From assembly GCA_947165425.1 (NCBI GenBank), contig CAMVAJ010000001.1, positions 89,663 to 153,662 on the forward strand: a DNA stretch of 64,000 nt, read 5' to 3'. The position numbers and the translations under genes were made by a program. Shown in pieces: positions 43,896 through 54,097 of this stretch. Position 1 is the stretch's first letter. Each line of letters opens with the position of its first letter. The notes beneath the pieces are model-generated. The model had not been told where the DNA came from and did not search any database. It saw only the letters and a list, made by a program, of their open reading frames with translations. Origin of the DNA: an uncultured Clostridia bacterium. Its GTDB lineage: Bacteria; Bacillota; Clostridia; Christensenellales; Aristaeellaceae.

Positions 43896-45741
43896 ACACC
43901 CCCTTCCATCTGTTCAGACCGCAGCCGTTGCAGCCTTGACGGCAGTCCCTGGTGGTCTTCTCCTGAAGCGCCTTTTCGTATTCATGCCACAGAAAGCGGC
44001 GGTCGATGCCGCTGTCGATAATCTCCCACGGCAGCCGCTCGTCCTTTTCGCGGCGGCGGTAGGCGTACCACTCCGGATCAAGACCTGCGATTTCAAAGGC
44101 TTTCATCCAGCGCTCAAAGGAGAAGACGTCGCTCCAGCCGTCGAGAATGCAGCCGAGATCCGCCGCGGCCCGAAGGACGCTCCCAATCCGACGGTCTCCG
44201 CGAGAAAAGCACGCCTCGAGATAGCTCAGCTCCGGCGTATGATAGTTGAAATTCACGCCTTTTACGCCGCGAAACTTTTCTTTCAGGTAGGCCTGCTTGG
44301 CCTTCAGCGTCTCCTGCGTATCCTGCGGCTCCCACTGGAACGGGGTGACGGGCTTGGGTACAAAGCTTGAGGCCGAAACGGTGACGCGCAGGCCCTTGGC
44401 CCGCTTGTCTTTCGGAACCGAGAAGTAACAGCGAACGACCTTCTGCGCCAGATCGACGATGCCGTCCAGGTCTTCGTAGGTCTCGGTCGGCAGGCCAATC
44501 ATGAAATAGAGCTTGACAGAGGACCAGCCGCCCATGAAAGCGTCGGTCACCTTCTCGATCAGATCCGCTTCCGTCACGCCCTTGTTGATCACATCGCGCA
44601 GGCGCTGGGTTCCCGCCTCCGGTGCAAAAGTCAGAGAGGTCTTCTTGGCTTTCTGCGTCTCCTCAAGGGACTCTTTCAGCACGCTGTCGATTCTCAGGGA
44701 AGGCAGCGAAATACTCACCCGCTCCTTCGACATGTCGCGCATCAGGGCGCGAATCAGCTCAGGCAGACAGGTATAGTCGCCGGAGGAGAGGCTGGAGAGG
44801 GAGATCTCCTCATAGCCGGTTGCGCGCTCCAAATCCATCGCGAGGCTGCGCAGCGTCTCCAGGCTGCGCTCACGGACCGGCCGGTAAATCATGCCCGCCT
44901 GGCAGAATCGGCATCCGCGCGTACAGCCGCGCATGATTTCCAGCATGATCCGGTCAAATACCACTTCCGTGTACGGAACCGGAAAGCTGCGCGGATAGTA
45001 AGCGCCGTCGAGATCCGTCACAACGCAGCGCGGAACGGAAGCGGGCGCCTCGGGACAATTGGGAACGATCTCTGTCACGGTGCCGTCGTCCGCGTAGCGC
45101 ACGTCGTACAGGCTCGGCACATAGACACCGTGGATGCCGGCCAGTTTTTTAAACAGGGTTTCCCTGGGCTCGCCGCTGGGCTTCCAGTCGCGAACCGCTG
45201 CGGTGACCTCCAGCGTAACCTCCTCGCCGTCTCCGATCATGAACGCGTCGATAAAATCCGCAAGCGGCTCAGGATTGAAAGCACAGGGTCCCCCGGCGAC
45301 CACAATCGGTTCATCCCGCCCGCGTTCGGAGGCCAGCTCCGTGACGTTCCCCAGGCGCAGCATGGCGATGATGTTGGAATAGCTCATCTCATACTGCAGC
45401 GTGAAACCGATCATGTCAAAGTCACACAGCGGCATCCGGCTCTCCATCGAGAAGAGCGGCACGTGCTCTTTCTCCATCAGCTCTTTCATGTCCAGCCAGG
45501 GCATGAAAAAACGCTCGCACAGCTGATCCGGTTCCTGGTTGACAAGGCCGTAGAGAATCTTCATGCCGAGGTGGCTCATGCCGACTTCATAGGTGTCCGG
45601 GAAACAGAAACCATAGTGCAGCCTGACACTGTCCCATGGCTTTCGGATGGCGTTCATCTCGCCGCCCGTATAGCGCGGTGCTTTCTGAACCTGCTCCAGC
45701 ATCGCTTCGATTCTTTCGTTCATCAAACGGTAGTCTGCCAC
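43858..45741 (-). CDS. TIGR03960 family B12-binding/radical SAM protein
   Basis: 627 residues from the GTG at 45741, behind AAGGAGAT; the longer ORF overlaps era. The N-terminal part resembles a B12-binding domain, and the radical-SAM CxxxCxxC is in RGCTRGCRFCQAG (about 285). The C-terminus has extra cysteines (DCRQGCNGCGL) that could hold a second cluster. Substrate unknown; it always travels with the DUF2344 partner. Confidence 0.88.
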   Translation of the reverse strand: MADYRLMNERIEAMLEQVQKAPRYTGGEMNAIRKPWDSVRLHYGFCFPDTYEVGMSHLGMKILYGLVNQEPDQLCERFFMPWLDMKELMEKEHVPLFSMESRMPLCDFDMIGFTLQYEMSYSNIIAMLRLGNVTELASERGRDEPIVVAGGPCAFNPEPLADFIDAFMIGDGEEVTLEVTAAVRDWKPSGEPRETLFKKLAGIHGVYVPSLYDVRYADDGTVTEIVPNCPEAPASVPRCVVTDLDGAYYPRSFPVPYTEVVFDRIMLEIMRGCTRGCRFCQAGMIYRPVRERSLETLRSLAMDLERATGYEEISLSSLSSGDYTCLPELIRALMRDMSKERVSISLPSLRIDSVLKESLEETQKAKKTSLTFAPEAGTQRLRDVINKGVTEADLIEKVTDAFMGGWSSVKLYFMIGLPTETYEDLDGIVDLAQKVVRCYFSVPKDKRAKGLRVTVSASSFVPKPVTPFQWEPQDTQETLKAKQAYLKEKFRGVKGVNFNYHTPELSYLEACFSRGDRRIGSVLRAAADLGCILDGWSDVFSFERWMKAFEIAGLDPEWYAYRRREKDERLPWEIIDSGIDRRFLWHEYEKALQEKTTRDCRQGCNGCGLNRWKGVCAIADAGHISQG

Positions 45742-45784
45742 GTTTGTATCTCCTTGCGGTTTTGCTGCCCAAACGATCCGAGGA

Positions 45785-46684
45785 TCAGTCATAGCCCAGG
45801 TTCTTGAGATCCTCTTTCCGGTTTCGCCAGTCCGGGCGGACCTTTACCCACAGCTTCAGATTCACGTGCGTGCCGAGTAGCCGCTCGATCTCGCGGCGCG
45901 CGTCGGTTCCGATCTCCCGGAGCATCGCGCCGCCGCGTCCGATGATGATGCCCTTATGCGTGTCCTTCTCGCAGTAGAGGGTCGCATCGATCTCGGTCAG
46001 CCCTTCGCGGGCATCCTGAATCCGCATCATTTCCACGCCGATGCCATGGGGCACCTCGTCGCGCAGGTGCCGCAGCGCCTGCTCCCGTATCAGCTCCGCG
46101 CACAGAAGACGCTCGGGCTGATCGGTAATGGCGTCGTCCGGGAAATACTTCGGTCCCTCCGGCAGAACGCGAATCAGCTCGCACTTCAGCTCCTCCAGCC
46201 CGTCGCCGGTTTTCGCGCTGACCGGGATGATGGCGTCGAAGCCCTTTCCGTTGAAGCGGGCCATTTCGGCGAGCAGCGCTTCGCGGGGTTTGAGATCGAT
46301 CTTGTTCAGGACGAGCAGCTTGGGGCCATGCTGCGCGGCCATCTCGTCCGCGATCTTGAGATCGCGCTCGGTCACGTTCGACGCATCCACCAGGACGACC
46401 AGGGCGTCCATCCCGTCCAGCGCGTCCTTGACGGCTTTCATCATATAGTCGCCGAGCTGTGTTCTCGGCTGGTGAATGCCGGGCGTATCCAAAAAAACGA
46501 TCTGGCTGTCATCGCTGGTCAGAATGCCCATCAGGCGGTTGCGGGTTGTCTGAGGACGCGGGGAGACGATGGCGATCTTCTCGCCGATCATGGCGTTCAT
46601 CAGCGTGGACTTTCCGACGTTGGGGCGGCCCACAATGGTCACAAAGCCTGAGTGAAAGGCGGGCTTATTGGGCTGGTTTGTCAT
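45785..46684 (-). CDS. era: GTPase Era
   Basis: 299 residues from the ATG at 46684, with GAGGAG ahead. GTPase motifs GRPNVGKST (about 15), DTPGIHQPR and NKID, then a KH domain (about 200-290, GIIIGRGGAMLREIG). Era binds the 3' end of 16S rRNA during 30S assembly. It follows the ybeY-cdd fusion, the normal neighbourhood. Confidence 0.97.
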   Translation of the reverse strand: MTNQPNKPAFHSGFVTIVGRPNVGKSTLMNAMIGEKIAIVSPRPQTTRNRLMGILTSDDSQIVFLDTPGIHQPRTQLGDYMMKAVKDALDGMDALVVLVDASNVTERDLKIADEMAAQHGPKLLVLNKIDLKPREALLAEMARFNGKGFDAIIPVSAKTGDGLEELKCELIRVLPEGPKYFPDDAITDQPERLLCAELIREQALRHLRDEVPHGIGVEMMRIQDAREGLTEIDATLYCEKDTHKGIIIGRGGAMLREIGTDARREIERLLGTHVNLKLWVKVRPDWRNRKEDLKNLGYD

Positions 46685-46700
46685 GAAGCAGACTCCTCGT

Positions 46701-47600
46701 TCAATGATCTGTTTGCGGTAATTCATTGGGGCCGAATCCATGGGGCAGCAGCGTGGAGAGGGGCGCCTCCTCCACGTGATCCCCCCAGGTCACAAGAACA
46801 CGGATGCCGGGCGCGAACTCGTTCAGCACCTGACGGCATGCACCGCACGGCCACGGCGCGGCGTCATAAGCCGCGATGGCGATGGCTGTAAAAGACGTCG
46901 CGCCTTCGCTGACAGCCTTGAATACCGCGGTTCGCTCCGCGCAGTTTGTCAGACCGTAGGAGGCGTTCTCAATATTGCAGCCGGTGAAGACGCGCCCGTC
47001 ATCGGCCAGGATCGCAGCCCCGACCGCGTAATGAGAATAGGGGCAATAGCTGCGCTTCAGCATCTCTCTGGCCATCTGCAGGAGCGTCTCATCCGGGATC
47101 TGCGTATCATCGCGGCCGATGCCGATTTCAGACAGAATCTTTTCCTCCATCTCACGCATCCTTCTCTTGTCGTCATCCTCGATGTGGTCATAGCCGAAAA
47201 GGTGGCAGAGCCCGTGCACCAGGAGATAGGCTGCCTCCCGCTGAGGACTGTGCCCATATTCCTTCGCCTGCGAGAGAATGTGCTCTGTCGAGATGATTAG
47301 ATCGCCCAGCGCGCAGGCGCCGGTTTCATCGTCGTAATTCATCTGCAGATGCTTTGGCGCGTTTCCTGCCGTCCGGCCCGCAGGATAGGTATTCAGCGGG
47401 AAGGAGAGCACATCCGTCGCTTTGTCGATGCCGCGGTAAGCGCGGTTGATCTCCCGGATCGCCTCGTCGCTGCAGAGCCGGATATCGACAGAGCATGGGA
47501 GCGTAACGCCCTCGCACCTCAATGCGGTATCCGCGGCATGCTGCATCAGGGACGTCAGCCAGGTATCCGCGGCGCTGTCAAGCTGCCAGTTCAGGATCAT
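46701..47600 (-). CDS. Fusion of endoribonuclease YbeY and cytidine deaminase
   Basis: 299 residues in one uninterrupted frame. Residues 1-160 are YbeY, with the zinc motif HGLCHLFGYDH (about 128-138), needed for 16S rRNA 3' maturation. Residues about 168-295 are a cytidine deaminase with CAERTA and PCGACRQ zinc-site motifs. In Bacilli ybeY, dgkA, cdd and era are separate neighbours; here ybeY and cdd are joined with almost no linker and dgkA is gone. Both active sites look complete. The overlap with the pgpH stop shows co-translation. Confidence 0.93.
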   Translation of the reverse strand: MILNWQLDSAADTWLTSLMQHAADTALRCEGVTLPCSVDIRLCSDEAIREINRAYRGIDKATDVLSFPLNTYPAGRTAGNAPKHLQMNYDDETGACALGDLIISTEHILSQAKEYGHSPQREAAYLLVHGLCHLFGYDHIEDDDKRRMREMEEKILSEIGIGRDDTQIPDETLLQMAREMLKRSYCPYSHYAVGAAILADDGRVFTGCNIENASYGLTNCAERTAVFKAVSEGATSFTAIAIAAYDAAPWPCGACRQVLNEFAPGIRVLVTWGDHVEEAPLSTLLPHGFGPNELPQTDH

Positions 47601-49884
47601 TCCTTTTCCTCCCGTGGAGACGCGCCGCCGTTGTTTTCCTCACTTGGGTGCGCTGCTTCTGGTTCGCTGCCTTCCTCGGCTGCGGGCGACTCGCTGCGCT
47701 CCTCCACCTCGGACATGAAAGCGCCCCGCTTCGGGATTTCTGTCTTGGGATACTCGATCCGCTCGTGGAAAGCGCCGTTGAGAACCTTGTTAAAGGCTTC
47801 GCAGATCCCGTCGATATCGCGAAGACTCAGCGGACAGTTGCTGAGCTGTCCGTCTTCCAGCTTGCCGCGCACAAGCCGCTCGATGGCCTCCTGAATGCTT
47901 TGCGGCGTATGGGTCGGCATGGAGCGAACGGCCGCTTCGATGGTGTCGGCCAGCATGACGATCGCCGCCTCCTTGGTGGAAGGGCGCGGGCCTGCGTAGC
48001 GGAAATCGGCGATGTCGACCGGTTTTCCGTCGGACATCTGCAGCGCCTTGTGATAGAAGAACATGGTCGGGGTATCGCCGTGATGCTCCTGGATGATCTG
48101 CTGGATCTCGATCGGGAGGCGATACTTCTGTGCCAGCTGAACGCCGTCCTTGGTGTGCGAGGTGATGATGGCTGCGGCGACATAGGGGTCCGGCACATCC
48201 AGCGGGTTGTCCCCCACCTGGTTTTCCTTAAAGTACTGGGGCCGCTTGAGCTTTCCGACGTCGTGGAAATAGGCGCCGGTCCGGGCCAGAATCGGGTTTG
48301 CGCCGATCCTCTCCGCAGCCGCCTCTGCCAGATTCGCCACAATGATGGCGTGATGGTACGTGCCAGAAGCCTCCAGCAGGAGCCTGCGCAGAAGCGGATG
48401 GTTCGGATTCGCCAGCTCAAGCAGCTTGCTCGGCGTGGCGAGGTTGAAGACGGACTCGAAGACCGGCTGCAATCCCACCGAGATGATGCCGGCGATGATC
48501 CCGCCCGCGAGCGCATAGAGCGCTTCGGGAGCCAGAACAGAATAGTTGATGGACGTCATCAGACCCAATACGATCAGGCAGACAATATTGATGACGCCAA
48601 CAAGCGCGCCGCAGACCATGGTGCGCAGACGCTGAGGCCGTCCGTGCAGGAAGAAAACGGAGAAGCATCCGCCGATCAGAAGCATCAGCAGTGTGCTGAT
48701 CAGCTGAGCCTGGCTGGTGGCGCTGTCGCCGGCGGCCAGGCCGGTGAGCAGAACGCCCATGGTCACGGTGGCCGGCAGACCTGCCTTCCAGCCTAAAAGC
48801 ACCGTCGCGAGCATGCTTGCCAGAACCAGCGGCGCAAAGTAAACCTGCATCAGCTTAACCGCCACCGCACAGAGCGCCGTGGAGATCGCGATCACCGAGA
48901 CCATGACGGCGGTCTTGCGGGGCTCATGCAGCGCCTCGGGCAGGAGAAGCCGCAGCAGCAGCGCGAGAATCGCAACGGCCATGGCCGTCAGAATCAGGAC
49001 GCCGCCATAGGCGGAGAGATCGACCTTCTCATCCTGCAGCAGGCCCAGCGCCCGGACAACCTCGTATTGGTTCTGCCGGATGATCTCTCCCGTGCGGATG
49101 ATGTTTTGCCCCTGAAGGTAAACGACCGGCTCCACCGCGTCCATGGCGCGCTGGCGGGCTGCGTCCGTCGCGTCCTGATCGATCACTAAGTTTGGCTGAA
49201 GCGCGGCAGTCAGCACCGTTGTAAGCACATTCTGGTTCAGGGAGATATCGACGCGATAGCCGACGATCTGCCGGATCGTGCTGTTCGCCTCGCTGACGCG
49301 TCCCTCGCGGATGCCGGTGTTCAAAGAATTTTGAACGGCCGTTGTGACGGTTGAGATCATGGTCTCAATGTCGGCGGATTCGGCGCGAAGGAGCGTAATG
49401 ATCTGATATCGGCTCAGCGTGATCGTATTGAGCAGCGTCTGAGCGTACTGCAGCTCCTCGTCCGAGAAGGTCCGCGTGCGGACCGAATCGGGCGTGTCGT
49501 CCTCGTTCCGCAGCGTGAGGCCGTACTGCTGCACTTTGCGCAGATCATCGAATATCTGAGAGAGCGTGGTCAGCACCATGTCGGAAACGCCCTCGTTGAG
49601 ACGATAGCTTGGCTCCACGGCGTTGGCGGCCGTTCGCTTGGCGTCCTGCGTGGCGATTTCATCGACCACGTCCTTCGTCGCCGCGATGGTCTGGCGGGAG
49701 ATGCTGCCGACGGTCAGGGCATACCGCTCCGGCGCGCACGCGAGCGAGAGGGTAAGCGAAAGAATGATCCAGCCCAGGAGGAGGATCCAGCAGCATCTCG
49801 CCGAGGCGGTATGAAACCATGATTTCAATCTCGACAGCAAAGCGGTGTTCTTGCCCTTGGCTCGCTTTCCTCGCTCAGGTTTAC

Positions 49885-49888
<4 letters not shown>
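47597..49888 (-). CDS. pgpH: HD-domain membrane phosphodiesterase PgpH (7TMR-HD)
   Basis: 763 residues: one membrane segment at about 32-52, a large extracytoplasmic sensor domain (about 55-290), seven membrane segments (about 295-480) and a cytosolic HD domain with YHHAIIVANLAE (about 514) and HDVGK (about 539). PgpH proteins hydrolyse cyclic di-AMP. The last 45 residues are an acidic Glu/Ala/Ser tail. It lies between phoH and ybeY, its normal place. Confidence 0.94.
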
Positions 49889-50868
<980 letters not shown>

Positions 50869-50947
50869 GTCTCCATCATCTCCCCGTCTCAATGCGCTTT
50901 ATTTGCCTCGCCGGTGAAGGCTCGACAGCGCATTTGATTCCAGATAA

Positions 50948-50975
50948 ATGATAGCAGGAAGTCGGGAAATGTCAA
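50948..50975 (-). promoter_or_regulatory. Promoter of the phoH-pgpH-ybeY/cdd-era run
   Basis: Minus strand: TTGACA (50975-50970), 16 bases, TATCAT (50953-50948) with TGC before it as an extended -10. Confidence 0.75.
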
Positions 50976-51097
50976 GCGTTTCATCATCCGCCAGGGGCAG
51001 CCGCGGACGAGCGGCGGACCTCTTGATAAGGCGGGGACCCATCCTGAGAAAAAGCCAGGATCTACAGACAGAAGAATGCCGGTTTCAATTTTGGTTT

Positions 51098-51131
51098 TCG
51101 GATTGACAATCCGATTTGTCTGCGGTATTCT
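51098..51131 (+). promoter_or_regulatory. Promoter with overlapping palindrome for the solute-binding protein
   Basis: TTGACA (51103-51108), 17 bases, TATTCT (51126-51131). The -35 box lies inside the palindrome TCGGATT-GAC-AATCCGA (51098-51114), so a repressor bound there would block RNA polymerase. The rest of the 330-base gap between phoH and this gene (50869-51205) shows only the phoH promoter and a weak ATCCT/AGGAT hairpin. Confidence 0.68.
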
Positions 51132-51205
51132 TCTCTCTGTTAAAATACTGTGGAATTCATTTTCTCAGATATACGGAATCCAGTACAACAAATGAGGAGG
51201 CACTT

Positions 51206-52714
51206 ATGCTTTCACGTGTAACTGCGCTGCTGCTGATTCTCTGCCTTGCTCTGCTTATTCCCGGGCAGATGACCGCGGCGGAAGGATCTCCTGTGATGGC
51301 CGGATTTGACGAGGCGTCCTCCGGCCACGACTGGAACAATAACCGTTTCTTCCTCATGATGGAGGAAAAGACTGGGCAATCATTTCAATACAGGCAGTTT
51401 AAAGACGCGGCGGAGTATACGCAATGGAAAGCCGGCCTTGCGCCTGGCGCCGACCTGCCTGCCGTCCTGTTCAAGGCGGCGCTCACCGATGCGGAAACCG
51501 TGAGGCTCTATGAAAACGGTGTTCTGATGGATATGAAACCGCTGCTGGCGGAGCACGCGCCGAATCTGTGGGCGCTGCTGCAGGCTAATCCGGCCGTCAT
51601 GCAGGCCGTCACCCTGCCGGACGGGGCCATCGCCGCGCTGCCGATGATCGATCCGATGCCGAGCAATAACCTGATCTGGATCAATCAGAGATGGCTGACG
51701 GTGCTCAATCTGGAGATGCCCACAACCATCGAGGCGCTCACCGACGTGCTTCGCGCATTCAAAACACAGGATCCCAATCGAAACGGCCGGGCGGACGAGA
51801 TTCCGATGACCTTTACCGGCCTGTGGGACCTCAGGTTCCTGCAGCACGCGTTCGGCTTGATCATGAACGACCGATATCTCGGCACGGATGACAGCGGGAC
51901 CTGTGTCTCGCTGCTGACAGACGCCCGAAACCGCGCCTTCCTGACGTGGCTTGCGCAGCTCTGGTCCGAGGAGCTGATCGACCGGAACGGCTTTACCTCC
52001 GGCGATACCCTCCGAAAAATCACAGACACCAACGCGACGGTGCCCTACGGCGTGGTGTTCGGGCCCACCGCGCTCCAGCTCCTCCCCGCCTCGGCGGCAG
52101 ACAGTTTTGTGCCGCTGGAGCCGCTGGCCTTTGAGGGGAAAACGGTCTATCGCTCTCTGCTGGGCCCCATGACCAAGGGAACCTTTGCGATCACGACGGC
52201 CTGTGCGGATCCGGCGGCGATGCTTGAATGGATTGATTTCCTCTACACGGAGGAGGGCTGCTATCTCTCCCGGGCCGGACAAAAGGACATCGATTACGAG
52301 GTCCACGAGGATGGCACCTGGTCCTGGCTGTACAGCGCGGAGGATGTGATGAACATCGTGATGACGGAGGACACCATCGCGGACGGGAGCGCCACACCCG
52401 GCTATGTCTCTCCGAGCTATCAGCTGGCCTTTGACGACGACGCGACCCATCGGCAGCTGGAGCGCATCTATGCGCTGGCGTCCAAATCCGTTGAACCGAT
52501 TCCCCAAATTTATCTCACGGACGAAGAACGAGAGAAATTCGACGCCATCTGGCCGGCGATCTCGGAATACTGCGAGACCCAGATGACCTGGTTCATCACC
52601 GGAGATCAGAAGCTGGATGATGATACCTGGAATGCGTTCTGTCAGAAAGCGCGGGAACTGGGCATCGATGAGATCGCGGCCATCTATCAGAGCGCGCTGC
52701 ATCGTGCGCAATAA
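51206..52714 (+). CDS. Extracellular solute-binding protein (ABC family 1 type)
   Basis: 502 residues from the ATG at 51206, behind GAGGAGG. Residues 1-25 are a signal peptide ending TAA-EG; there is no lipobox cysteine. The mature part has the family features FKTQDPNRNGRADEIPMTF and DPAAMLEWIDFLYTEEG of carbohydrate-type binding proteins. No permease or ATPase gene is adjacent, so it must serve a distant transporter or act as a sensor. The galactokinase-family gene follows 46 bases later and is probably in the same message. Confidence 0.85.
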   Translation: MLSRVTALLLILCLALLIPGQMTAAEGSPVMAGFDEASSGHDWNNNRFFLMMEEKTGQSFQYRQFKDAAEYTQWKAGLAPGADLPAVLFKAALTDAETVRLYENGVLMDMKPLLAEHAPNLWALLQANPAVMQAVTLPDGAIAALPMIDPMPSNNLIWINQRWLTVLNLEMPTTIEALTDVLRAFKTQDPNRNGRADEIPMTFTGLWDLRFLQHAFGLIMNDRYLGTDDSGTCVSLLTDARNRAFLTWLAQLWSEELIDRNGFTSGDTLRKITDTNATVPYGVVFGPTALQLLPASAADSFVPLEPLAFEGKTVYRSLLGPMTKGTFAITTACADPAAMLEWIDFLYTEEGCYLSRAGQKDIDYEVHEDGTWSWLYSAEDVMNIVMTEDTIADGSATPGYVSPSYQLAFDDDATHRQLERIYALASKSVEPIPQIYLTDEEREKFDAIWPAISEYCETQMTWFITGDQKLDDDTWNAFCQKARELGIDEIAAIYQSALHRAQ

Positions 52715-52760
52715 ACCTGTACACCCTGAACATTGAAAGCCTGAATGGGAGGAACTTACC

Positions 52761-54041
52761 GTGAATCAGTACGAAAGCCTGGCCCGGCATATGAAGGACG
52801 CCGACGTGCAGAAGCAGCTTGCCTGGCTGTACGGCGCAGACGAGAAGCAGCTTGTCATGCAGACGGAGCGCTATATCAGCATCCTGAAGCGCCATGAACA
52901 GCGCTACAGCGCCGAGGCCCCGGTCGCGCTGATATCGGCGCCAGGACGCTGCGAAGTCGGCGGAAACCACACCGATCACAATCGCGGGCGCGTATTGGCG
53001 GCTTCGGTCAATCTGGATACGCTGGCGGCGGTCTCCCCTCGCAGCGACATGACGGTCCGCCTGGCCTCGGAGGGCTATCGCCCCATCACGGTCTCCCTCG
53101 ATCACCTCGAAAAAAGGGAAGACGAGACAGGCAGGACGGCCGCGCTGATCCGCGGCGTCGCCTTCCGCATGCGCGAGCTTGGATACGCGATCGGCGGATT
53201 TGACGCGGAAGTCACGTCCACGGTCGCCTCCGGCAGCGGCTTGAGTTCCTCCGCCGCTTTTGAGGTGCTGATCTCGGCGATCTTTGACAAGCTTTATAAC
53301 CGTTTTGATATGACAGGGATCACACGTGCAAAGATCGGTCAGTTTGCGGAGAACGTCTACTTTGGAAAGCCCTCCGGTCTGCTGGACCAATCCGCCTGCG
53401 CCTACGGCGGCCTGGTGGCGGTTGATTTCCGCGAAGACGATCCCGAGGTTCAGCCGCTGTCCTATGATTTCGCGGAAAAGGGATACTCCCTCGTGGTGGT
53501 CTCCGCCGGAGGCAGCCATGCGAACCTGACGGACGATTACGCCGCAATCCCCAAAGAGATGCGGGAAGTCGCCTCTCTGCTGGGCGCGTCGTATTTGCGG
53601 GAGGTTGATCCGCTTGTGTTTGAGGCCTCCATCGGAAAGCTCAGGGGCAAGACAAGCGACCGGGCGATTCTCCGGGCTATTCACTTCTTCGACGAGAACG
53701 ACCGTGTGCCGCGGCAGGTTAAAGCGCTCAAAAACGATGATCTGAAAACCTTCTTCGAGGAGATCATCGCAAGCGGCCGCTCCTCGTATATGTATCTCCA
53801 GAACGTTTACGTCGATGCGACCCAGGAAAACCTCTGTCTGGCGCTGGCGCTCGCGGAGCGAACGCTCAGGGACAAGGGCGCGTGGCGCGTACACGGCGGC
53901 GGCTTCGCCGGCACGACCCTGAATTTTGTGCCCTTCGACCTGCTCCCCCGCTTTGTGTCTGTGATGGAGGACGCATTCGGAGCGTCCTGCTGTCATGTGC
54001 TGAATATTCGGCCGGTCGGAGCCTATGCGCTCGAAGTGTAA
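52761..54041 (+). CDS. Galactokinase family protein (GHMP kinase)
   Basis: 426 residues; the GTG start follows GGGAGGAA. The galactokinase signature reads APGRCEVGGNHTDHN (about 60-74), and the ATP-binding motif is in VASGSGLSSSAA (about 155-166); the C-terminal GGGFAGTT is also present. It phosphorylates galactose or a related sugar at C1. The EVGGNHTDH form is common among Clostridia. No Leloir pathway genes (galE, galT) are nearby, so the substrate is not certain. Confidence 0.87.
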   Translation: MNQYESLARHMKDADVQKQLAWLYGADEKQLVMQTERYISILKRHEQRYSAEAPVALISAPGRCEVGGNHTDHNRGRVLAASVNLDTLAAVSPRSDMTVRLASEGYRPITVSLDHLEKREDETGRTAALIRGVAFRMRELGYAIGGFDAEVTSTVASGSGLSSSAAFEVLISAIFDKLYNRFDMTGITRAKIGQFAENVYFGKPSGLLDQSACAYGGLVAVDFREDDPEVQPLSYDFAEKGYSLVVVSAGGSHANLTDDYAAIPKEMREVASLLGASYLREVDPLVFEASIGKLRGKTSDRAILRAIHFFDENDRVPRQVKALKNDDLKTFFEEIIASGRSSYMYLQNVYVDATQENLCLALALAERTLRDKGAWRVHGGGFAGTTLNFVPFDLLPRFVSVMEDAFGASCCHVLNIRPVGAYALEV

Positions 54042-54097
54042 TCAGAAAAAACGCTCTTTTGTGAAAAAGATCATTCTATTGTTTGGAGATGATGGGC

